Origin: Rhyzopertha dominica
Lineage: Eukaryota; Arthropoda; Insecta; Coleoptera; Bostrichidae
Reading direction: 5' to 3'
Assembly: GCA_025024175.1 (NCBI GenBank)
Contig: QCXZ01000001.1
Coordinates: 36,140,942 to 36,204,941 of the forward strand
DNA length: 64,000 bases
Each line of letters begins with the position of its first letter. Position 1 is the first letter of the stretch. Shown in pieces: positions 55,064 to 64,000 of the stretch. The position numbers were made by a program, and so were the translations under genes. The notes under the pieces are model-generated. The model saw nothing but the letters and a program-made list of their open reading frames with translations, was not told where the DNA came from and did no database searches.

Positions 55064-55690
55064 ATGAGAAATCTGTTTATGTGCACTCAATTGTATGCGC
55101 TTCTAATAAGCGACTTGATGAACTGCGAAATTCAGAAAGACTGTGTCATAAGAGAAATAATCAAGTACATAAATACTGGATGGCCAGAACATAAACGAAA
55201 TGTTAAACCTGAAGTTAGAAAATTTTGGGATTTAAAAGAATTACATTTTGCAGATGGTTTACTTCTGAGAGGAAATTGTATTATCATACTGGACGATCAG
55301 AAACCAGCAGTTTTAAAAAATCTGCACTTGTGTCATCAAGATGTAAACGCGTGCCAGAATAAAGCCAAAACAGCTCTATATTGGCCTGTAATGTCAAAAG
55401 ATATAAAAAAAACTACGTGTTGCATTGTATGATATGTCAACAGTACTCCAAATCACATGAGGTGACAGACTTTACCATTGTGCGAAATAGGAATCCATTT
55501 TGCACAAATTCAAGCAAAAAATTACCTAGTGATTGCAGATATTTTTCCAAGTTTGTCATAATCAAACAAATGACTGAAAACTGTAAAAGCTTCGGTGGAT
55601 GCAATAGAAGAAACATTACCATTTTGTGGAATTCCACGGGAAATTGTTTCGAACAACGGCCCACCATTTGGCTCAGAAGAATTTAAAATA
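55064..55690 (+). pseudogene. Ty3/gypsy integrase fragment
   Basis: LRGNCIIILDDQ, LHLCHQDVNACQNKAKTALY and WPVMSKDIKK match the HHCC zinc region and start of integrase, followed in other frames by MICQQYSKSHEV and pieces of the DDE core (PSDCRYFSKFVIIKQMTE). Broken by frameshifts. Confidence 0.75.
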
Positions 55691-56040
55691 TTCCTTTCAA
55701 AATTAGACATTAAACACATTAAACTTTTAGCCCTTTGTATCCGAAGTCTAACGGATTCATTGAGAGGATGATTCAAGTTGTAAAAGGTATTATTCTGAAA
55801 ACACTACAAAATAATGGAAGTATACCCATGGCAATTAATGGGTTATAACAGTACACCCAAAAATGACTTACCATCACCAACAGAATTACTTATGGGAAGT
55901 AAATTAAGATCTGATGGACTGATGACTAAAGTTATGCTTACACCTGANTACGAAGTAACAAAACCACACTCTACCATTTACAAGTGCAGACACACATGCG
56001 TCAGAATTAGTAGTTTCAACCCGGCCAAGACATCTTAATA

Positions 56041-56660
56041 CAACAAGGGGTAAGACACTGGACACCTAGAAAAGTATTAATGAAAAGCTCTGAACCCTCA
56101 TCATAGTTCATAGTTCAAACAATGATGGGGAGTAAATTACAGAAAAAATAGAATACATATACGACCTATCCGGAGAAGAAGGGAAAGCGATGTCACCTAC
56201 AACGAGGGTGAGTGAAAGTGAAAGCCGTGAAAAGGAAACCGAGAAGCAAGAATGTGTTAGCGGTGAAAAGAAAAGACATTGAGAAGCAAGACATTTTAGT
56301 AAAAACGCCAGTGCATAGCAGCAAAGAACTTAGTGTTAGACCGAAAAGCTTATTAAAGTTCCTGAACATTCGAAAGATATCCATCTGTATCAGTAGCTAA
56401 TGAATAAGCACATATTGGTGCAGATCATATTGCTTAGTTATGTATTTGAATGTTTCATGTTTTATTATATATTTTTGGGGAACATGTAATATATAAAGTT
56501 AGTACTATATGGTAACCAGATCAAGAGTATAATAACAATATTTTTGTACTGCTTTAACTTTATTAAAAGTTAATAAACACACTGTCGGTCATTAATTCCG
56601 TACCCGTCAACTGATTCGGGTAATATCATTACACTTCGTTGCTTTCAAATTGTAAGGTAC
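56041..56660. other. 3' flank of the Ty3/gypsy relic, possible decayed 3' LTR
   Basis: A Lys-rich open frame (56212-56400) probably belongs to the tail of pol. At 56560-56577, ATTAAAAGTTAATAAA resembles polyadenylation signals, as in LTRs, but no matching 5' LTR was found. Confidence 0.3.
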
Positions 56661-56699
56661 TAATAAGTAAATCTATGACAGTGGGTAATATTATATATA

Positions 56700-58640
56700 A
56701 TACACTTGGGCAGATATTTTAAATATATAATTTTGAAAGAGAAAAAAAACAAGTATAAAAAAGAAAAATCAATCCTAATTTAGCACAATGTTTATAGTAT
56801 AATATTTTTAACTTGAGAGTATTTAAAGGCAAATTGAGGTATTCCAAAAATTTATTTAACAATGTAGGAGCTGTATATGAGAAACTTCCTTCAAATTTTG
56901 ACGTTGCGTGTTGTGGAATAGTAAAGCTGTTTATTCTTATATTTACTGTGTGCATCTTCTAGATAACAATATATACAGATAGTGAAGACAATGCGTATTG
57001 ACAATGTTGAACAGTAAGTTAAGACATAAATACGTAATTCTTTGATCTATATCGAGTTCTTTTAGTCTAATTAAGTAATGTGTTGTATGCTTAGTTAATC
57101 AAATGCCATAAACAAATCGAATATAAGAATTTTGAATATGTTGCAATTTTTACAGTTTTACATCAAACAAACCACAATATACAGACGAACAATGATCTAT
57201 CTGGAGATACACTAAACTTTTTACCAATTTTAAGTGAGAATCTAGTTGATCTCTTACAGTTTTTGCATAAGTAATTTATTCATCGTTAAGAGATAAAAGA
57301 AGAAATGACTCGATGGTGGTCCTATCTCTATCGTTTCTGACAGCAAGAGGCATAGTTTTTTTGGTGTTTATTTTAAATCATGTTTTTTTGGAATAAACAC
57401 AAATGCCTTGACGATCGTTGTTTACAAATAACGCTGTATTTTCAAAATCAGACATACTGAAGGAGTAAGATAACTGGGTATCGTCGGTATACAAACACCA
57501 ACGTATATTATTTGTAATGAGGATTCAATCCCAGGCTGAATTATTACCTTTTGTTTTCGACCTTTTAACTAACTGGAGAACCATTTTAGTGTAATTTTGT
57601 CGCATCCTATATGTTTAAGTTTTGATAGAAGTAGTTCATAGTTTAACAAGTCAAAAGCCTTGCTCTAATCTAACAATACCAACACTGAAGTGCATGATTT
57701 GTCCAATGCCGAAGCCGAAGTTCTAATGGGAATTTATTATTTGAACCTTCAGCTTTAGAATGAATTACCCACTTCCTCATTGGCCCCACAATGTCTGAAG
57801 CTTTTTTAGAATTTCGTAAAGTATAGGACATGAAGGCATTTTTTTTGTTTAATGGCCGAGTTTACATGGTTTCTAACTTCCACGTAAGTAATGCCTAATA
57901 AGCATTAATTTTATGTTTTAAGTGATATATGGCTTATACTTAATGCTTTTAGAATGCCTATTTATTGCACAATGGTGCATGACAATCAAACAAAACGTGC
58001 ACATATTGATATAAAAGATAAATTTTATCATCTATGGTCTTCAAAGAATATATATCTGTCCACGGAATGTTGCAAACGACATGCATGGCAAACTTATTCC
58101 TATCAAATTTACTAATGTCTGTAGATAATTATACTGGTATTTAACACATGATTCTCAACACATACATTACAAACTAATATCATGTGATCCTTATAGTGTA
58201 TGTCCAAGTTACAACTAGGTATCATATTCTAACCCCGCACTTAAGCAAGTTGCATCTATTAGCGATTCAGAATCGAATGCAGAAATCCTTGTAGGTTCAC
58301 TTATTATTTCACGTATAGCAAATGAATCTGTTCACAGCAAAAATTGTTTTGTCCCACCCGACTACGAGTGCAGAAAATTTATGTTGCCCACTAACACAAT
58401 ATGATCTATCTCCAGATTATTTGCTTCAACAACATCCCGCAGTTCAGACAAACATGATTCTAGCTGCACCCCTGGAAAACGATACACAATACTAAATGTA
58501 TTTGGTTTCTTTTTAAACATAATTGTTAACCATAATTGTTCCATACTATCCACTAGTCTATACACACGCAACTGTTTACATTTATATGTACGACATTTCA
58601 CAAATGCTACGACTCCACCCTCTTGCGCAACACGGTCATT
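56700..58640 (-). pseudogene. non-LTR retrotransposon relic (endonuclease and reverse transcriptase pieces)
   Basis: Minus-strand order from 58640 downward: EGGVVAF, SMEQLWLTIMFKKKPNTFSI and VYRFPGVQLE, HIVLVGNINF (APE-type endonuclease); SKAFDLLNYELLLSKLKHIG (reverse transcriptase, about 57600-57670); LYTDDTQLSYS (the YxDD box, about 57465-57500); and the C-terminal SFSYTAPTLLNKFLEYLNLP (56760-56930). It is about 1.9 kb of a once longer LINE, with many stops. Confidence 0.75.
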
Positions 58641-59299
58641 TCTCTAAAGAGATTATAATCCGGTAAGGATAAACGGATATTCTTATATATTCTTTTCGTT
58701 TGTGCGCAGAAGAAGAAAAAACAGTTTTGATACCACGATGACTTACTAAAACAAGTTCGTAATATTTAAGGAATTCGAAGCAGGAGCAGCTGGAAAATGG
58801 AAATTAGAAACAAGGTAGTTTACGTCTAGTCTTAGGCGCGAATAAAATTTTGACAAAATATACTCTCGTATTTTATAATCAAAATCTACACCAAACTACT
58901 TCTACATTTTCTACGCTTGTAAAAAAAAATTAAAATTTACATGTAAATGCCTATCACTGCTCAGTTCTATGTGCCTACTGCGATTTTTTAAACATGTTAA
59001 ATAAAAATGTCAGACTCATTTTGTTTAAAAAAAATCCATGTTTATATGGTGTACTGATCAAAAGCTTATTTTGATAAGTTTCTATCAATATAAGCTTTGT
59101 ATAATCGAATGTAAACCGCCATGTCGCAAAAAGAACTAAATTTCTAGAAATTTGTATGTTTTCGACAATAAGAATCACTGTTACTATCTGTCAATTTTAT
59201 TGTAAAAGTTACGTCTCAAAATGAATAATTTTACTCGTCAAGAACTAATATGATTTAGTCTTCCTGAAACGGATTGTAATATTATGTTGGTTCAAAGAA
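58641..59299. other. gene-free stretch
   Basis: No recognised coding or repeat feature. AT-rich. Confidence 0.4.
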
Positions 59300-59499
59300 T
59301 TCACAATACCCAGGTGCAAAACTGCCACAGTGCTGCATTTTAAAACTGAACGATAGATTTGAAGCTACAGGGGGCGTTGCATACAGGAAAAGAGAAATAC
59401 TAGCGCAAAAATTAGGCGTAAATTTCCAACTATTCTTTTAATATTACAAGAAAATACAGAACCAGTATTTGGTAATCGAATTTTGTTAAAACACAAGTT

Positions 59500-59773
59500 T
59501 CGTTCCTAACATCCTTAACCTACATGAAGAATTCTTTGGAGATGATTTTAAAATCGAGTAAATTTTTATGAAACTATAGACAATTTGATTAATAACGAAT
59601 GTAACATTATACATTCAATGTTATTTAATGAAGAAGCAACATTTAAGAGTAATGGCTACATTAATCGACACAACATGCATGTGATTGGAAACCATCAGTG
59701 GTTGCATACAATCTATTACACTCGCCGACAAAAAATTTTTTGTTGTAACATAATGCTGAGGAGCATATTGTAA
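59500..59773 (+). pseudogene. mariner-type transposase fragment
   Basis: The frame 59585-59773 reads FNEEATFKSNGYINRHNMHV followed by IGNHQW, matching the FxDEATFxxxGxVNRHNxxYW motif with the first catalytic Asp of mariner-type transposases, though here the D position reads N-E-E. The preceding line (MKNSLEMILK) may be its upstream part. The big inverted repeat starts about 150 bp later. Confidence 0.6.
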
Positions 59774-60298
59774 TAGAATAAACCTATCTACACCTGAAAA
59801 TGGCTAAAAAAAAGTTGTTACACGTAAGGTTTTGTTGTTACACTAGACAAACCACATATAAAACGGTACAATTCAAAATATATTGAAAAAGTGTTTTTAC
59901 AAGTTTAACAAGTATATCGATGTATATGTACAATTGCGGCCGTTAAAAATGTCCCGGTCTCCATGGGTTAGGGTTGTCGAATATCACCTGAAAATTAGGC
60001 AACCACTATAACGTGTGTAAGCATGCGATTATTTTATCGCTCGAGCATGTCTAAGCTCCCAAACGGTAAATTTGGACATCTCGTGTTACGTGGAACCACT
60101 TTACTTACAGCATGCACCTTAGGAATACGTACAAATGAACATAACTTTATTGTTGATAACTTCGTATCTTTCGGATTTGAGTTAATAGTGGAATGAATTT
60201 GAATCGACCACCTTTTAATAAATAAGTATTTAATCAGTTTTGTGAAGGCCAGTACCTAATTATTTTAAGCTAACTATTATAAATATATTAGCGAATTG

Positions 60299-60785
60299 TG
60301 ATACATTTTGAGTTGCAAACGAGAGATAATAAAAACGTGCAGATGTCTGGTATAGTATACAGAATTTTTAGCCAAGTGTGTTCATTCGGTATGACAATAG
60401 AGAAAATTCGAATTCGTTCTAAAGTAAAAAAAAATCAATACGACGACTTCTTTTTGTTTGATTAGTAAGAAATGTAAATTTTGTAATGGCAAAAAATAAG
60501 TAACATGATCGTATCTGGCAACCGCATAATGATGCAAATACGAATTGTTATACATTTTGAGTTGCAAACGAGATGTATTAAAACCTTCCAGATGACTAGT
60601 ATAGTTACGGAATTTTTAGACAAGTATGCTTATTCGATGTTGCAATACAGAAAATTCAAATTGGTAAATTCATTGTAAAGTAAAATAATCAAATTGACGA
60701 TTTCTTTTTAGGTTTGATTAGTAAAAAATGTAAACTTTGTATTGGCGAAAAGTAAGTAATATGATCGTATTTAGCAACCGCATAA
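60299..60785. repeat. tandem pair of roughly 240-bp units within the left arm
   Basis: Both units start near TACATTTTGAGTTGCAAACG and end near a GTAACATGATCGTATCTGGC-like sequence with CAACCGCATAATGAT. They differ by several percent, more than the two arms differ from one another, so the tandem duplication came first and the inversion later. The mirror copy is in the right arm (about 62850-63345). Confidence 0.75.
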
Positions 60786-61159
60786 TGATACAAATACGTT
60801 TGTTTAAAACTATATTTAGTGGTCTGGGCATTGCCGGTTTGCTAGTTATACACGATGAGAATGTTTACTCAGCTGCCCGAGCCTGACCAAGTTTTGCCTG
60901 TTTCTGAACACAGGTTATATGCAGATTGCACCCTTGCGATTTTAATCAGTAGTACCCTACACCTTACCAAATTTCGTTGATTTCATAATAAGCGCAATTT
61001 GTATCTTGATTTGTATTTTGAACGAAAATAGGTGTTAGCGGAAAAGTTAGTCGGCTAGTGACAACGCAAGGATTTTAGTGACTTCTATACATGCATTGTA
61101 TTGTTATACGGCATATTGCATGTTGAATTTACAACTCGCGCTTAATTGTTATAAAATAG

Positions 61160-61570
61160 TTTGTGCACTGAGCGAGACCGATTCCGAAAAAAAGAGTTGT
61201 CACGGCATAGGTCAAATGTAATATAAAATTAATGTCAACTAATCCATTCCCTCTGTTTGTGTAAAGTGTGTTGAGAGTACGGTGAACAACGCTAAAAGAG
61301 AACAAACTAGTTAAACCAATATAATTAATAATTATGATTACGCAATGTGCATACTTATACGGCATATACGGCAATCCGATGTCCGTCGAAATTTGAACCG
61401 ATTCGATCGAGACCGATTCCTAAAAAAGAGTTGTCACTGTATAAACAAATGTAATATAAAATTAATCAATCTGCTTGTGTAAAATGTGTTCAAAAACGGT
61501 AAACAACGCTAAGAGGAAACAAACTAGTTAAACCAATATAACTAATAGTGGAGGTTACGCAATTTTCATA
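61160..61570. repeat. tandem pair of about 210-bp units at the inner end of the left arm
   Basis: GAGACCGATTCC, AAGAGTTGTCAC, AATGTAATATAAAATTAAT, AACAAACTAGTTAAACCAAT and ATTACGCAAT occur in order at about 61172-61345, and again, diverged, at about 61409-61563. The second unit lies in the unique spacer and has no mirror copy. Confidence 0.7.
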
Positions 61571-63707
61571 ATACTGCATTTATGGCGGACTGATTGCGCG
61601 TCGAAGTTTGCAAAAAAAATAAAAATTGTATTTTACAATAGATCGAAAAAACTTGAGCATAACATCACGAAGAATGACTTATTCATTTACACTAAATATG
61701 GCGTTTTAAAAAGTTATTGAAACTCCAATGTCTAAATACGGTTATTTTCGATACAACCTTTCATGCTTTTAAATGTAAGTAATTTGAAGGTAGCCATCAG
61801 ATAAGAAGAATTAGATTAAAAGATTAGATTCATATTCATCTTAGAAGTATGATGTAATAATTGATACGAAATAGATTTATAAGTTGCTTATGCAATGAAA
61901 GACACGTCCTGATAAACGGTTGCTGAAAAATATGTGTAGATAAAGAAGCATCGTTTCTGTGAGATTCAAGTGATAAATATTTTTGTTAACACACAGGGAA
62001 ACATTAAAAATAGAGCTCAAATTAAATTCCCAAAGAGATGTAAACAGTTATGATTGCCTTCTTACTACACCATCAGTTTTCATACGGTTTTTTGCAAACA
62101 CAAACAAATGAACCACTCATTAGTGTGGATTAATAGTATCGTTTTCATTGCCTACAACTGTCAAGCAGCTCTTTTTTCACACTAAAATTCTATTTAGTAA
62201 TTCTTCGTGATGTTTGGATCAATTTTTCTTCGATTAAATAAAAAAATGTTCAAATTTCGACGGACATCGGATTGCCGTATATGCCGTATAAGAATGCACA
62301 TTGCGTAATCATAATTATTAATTATATTGGTTTAACTAGTTTGTTCCCTTTTAGCGTTGTTCACCGTACTCTCAACACACTTTACACAAACAGAGGGAAT
62401 GGATTAGTTGACATTAATTTTATATTACATTTGACCTATGCCGTGACAACTCTTTTTTCGGAATCGGTCTCGCTCAGTGCACAAACTATTTTATAACAAT
62501 TAAGCACGAGTTATAAATTCAACATGCAATATGCCGTATAACAATACAATGCATGTATAGAAGTCACTAAAATCCTTGCGTTGTCTCTAGCCGACTAACT
62601 TCCGCTAACACCTATTTTCGTTCAAAATACAAATCAAGATACAAATTGCGCTTATTAGGAAATCAACGAAATTTGGTAAGGTGTAGGGTACTACCGATTA
62701 AAATCGCAAGGGTGCAATCTGCATATAACCTGTGTTCAGAAACAGGCAAAACTTGGTCAGGCTCGGGCAGCTGAGTAAACATTCTCATCGTGTATAACTA
62801 GCAAACCGGCAATGCCCAGACCACTAAATATAGTTTAAAAAAACGTATTTGTATCATTTTGCGGTTGCTAAATACGATCATATTACTTACTTTTCGCCAA
62901 TACAAAGTTTACATTTTTTACTAATCAAACCTAAAAAGAAATCGTCAATTTGATTATTTTACTTTACAACGAATTTACCAATTTGAATTTTCTGTATTGA
63001 AACATCGAATAAGCATACTTGTCTAAAAATTCCGTAACTATACCAGTCATCTGGAAGGTTTTTAATACATCTCGTTTGCAACTCAAAATGTATCACAATT
63101 CGTATTTGTATCATTACGCGGTTGCCAGATACGATCATGTTACTTATTTTTTGCCATTACAAAATTTACATTTCTTACTAATCAAACAAAAAGAAGTCGT
63201 CGTATTGATTTTTTTTTTTACTTTAGAACGAATTTGAATTTTCTCTATTGTCATACCGAATGAACACACTTGGCTAAAAATTCTGTATACTATACCAGAC
63301 ATCTGCACGTTTTTATTATCTCTCGTTTGCAACTCAAAATGTATCACAATTAGCTAATTTATTTATAATAGTTAGCTTAAAATAATTAGGTACTGGCCTT
63401 CACAAAACTGATTAAATACTTATTTATTAAATGGGGGTCGATTCAAATTCATTCCACTATTAACTCAAATCCGAAAGATACGAAGTTATCAACAATAAAG
63501 TTATATTCATTTGTATGTATTCCTAAGGTGCATGCTGTAAATAAAGTGGTCCCACGTCCAAATTTACCGTTTGGGAGCTTAGACATGCTCGAGCGATAAA
63601 ATAATCGCATGCTTAGGCACGTTATAGTGGTTGCCTAATTTTCAGGTGATATTCGACAACCCTAACCCATGGAGACCGGGACATTTTTAACGGCCGCAAT
63701 TGTACAA

Positions 63708-64000
63708 TAATAAAATTTATATTAAGTTGACATTTGCGAAAAAAATATTTATTTCAAATACACTAATTCTTTATTTAGCGTATTTTGTACTTCATTTATA
63801 AAGAAAAGGCACTGTCATAGTTCGAGAACGGTTTAACGGATCGGGTTCGTTGATAGCTCGTTGGTTAGGTCCTGGCCTAGTAATGATCAACATGTACTTG
63901 ACCTCCGAAAATATGTCTTCCTCGGCCTCCCCATTCAAATTTTTTCAAGTACTTTGAAAACGGATCGGGCTGGTTGATTAGGTTTTGGTATTACGATTAT
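63708..64000. other. right edge of the window, no recognised feature
   Basis: ACGGATCGGG occurs twice (about 63837 and 63960), in similar contexts, which hints at a further small repeat cut off by the window edge. Confidence 0.35.

Larger units (their letters stand above)
53744..56040 (+). mobile_element. Ty3/gypsy LTR-retrotransposon pol relic
   Basis: Plus-strand pol domains in order: aspartic protease (IDTGAEVNPI, 53975-54010), reverse transcriptase (ITPFGWFRYRTMLYGISSAP and VPYLDDVLIYG, 54620-54943), the end of RNase H (LRLMRYDFKLEYGPGK, TDALSRVP, 54940-55030), the integrase zinc-binding and core region (LLRGNCIIILDDQ, HLCHQDVNACQNKAKTALYW, 55240-55690) and a tail (LPSPTELLMGSKLRS, 55860-55910). 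The reverse transcriptase runs almost directly into the RNase H end, so several hundred bases are deleted. Frameshifts separate the parts. No gag and no clear LTR pair. Confidence 0.88.
59927..63707. repeat. giant inverted repeat (arms about 1.46 kb, spacer about 0.85 kb)
   Basis: 59927-61397 and 62248-63707 are reverse complements with only scattered differences: the outer ends are TGTACAATTGCGGCCGTTAA and TTAACGGCCGCAATTGTACA, and the inner ends GTCCGTCGAAATTTGAAC and GTTCAAATTTCGACGGAC. No protein motif was found in the arms or spacer. The left arm contains a tandem pair of about 240-bp units (from 60299 and 60545, both with TACATTTTGAGTTGCAAACG). The spacer begins with a diverged extra copy of the 61160-61380 block. 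It could be a long-TIR non-autonomous element, a segmental inverted duplication or an assembly artefact. Confidence 0.92.

Noticed and set aside
1..64000. CRISPR array, bacterial operon or phage-type system
   Set aside because: The only regular repeats are the eukaryotic satellite-like arrays described, with no spacers or cas genes; all recognised genes are spliced insect genes or transposons.

Overview
The window is AT-rich animal DNA with spliced genes, long introns and many degraded transposons. The proteins point to an insect: a PERIOD clock protein, an insect-type class IIa histone deacetylase and a HAX1-like protein. A beetle or related holometabolous insect is my guess from the style of the PERIOD N terminus, but the order is not proven here. 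About thirty isolated N bases suggest an unpolished or polymorphic consensus.

Three host genes can be modelled exon by exon with matching splice phases. (1) period (per), minus strand: five internal coding exons plus the ATG exon lie at 1622-7297, encoding residues 1-298 (N terminus, basic region, first PAS domain). The gene runs off the left edge. A candidate untranslated first exon (13996-14083) and an E-box promoter (to 14226) lie 6.7 kb upstream of the ATG. (2) A HAX1 homologue, minus strand, complete in four exons (22211-26597, 256 aa). (3) HDAC4 (class IIa HDAC), plus strand, complete or nearly so in five coding exons (30454-46547, 788 aa).

The rest is mobile and repetitive DNA. Introns of per hold a hAT-like MITE, palindromic foldback elements and two copies of a 0.35-kb MITE family. 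A Tc3-like element sits just upstream of the candidate per promoter. A HAX1 intron holds a mariner relic and a Penelope-like GIY-YIG fragment. HDAC4 introns hold a pogo relic, a 1.75-kb mariner-type element with about 170-bp terminal inverted repeats, a 1.03-kb foldback, a THAP-domain fragment and a striking mirrored array of a 352-bp repeat. From 46.7 kb to the right edge no host gene was recognised: the stretch contains LINE, Tc1, Ty3/gypsy and mariner relics and ends in a 3.8-kb inverted-repeat structure with about 1.46-kb arms.

The most notable points are: a Gly in place of the zinc-binding Asp in the HDAC4 active site; a tandem E-box pair at the candidate per promoter in the spacing known from clock promoters; the mirrored 352-bp array flanked by a 13-bp direct repeat; and the giant inverted repeat at the right end. 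I saw no CRISPR, operon or bacterial-type system.
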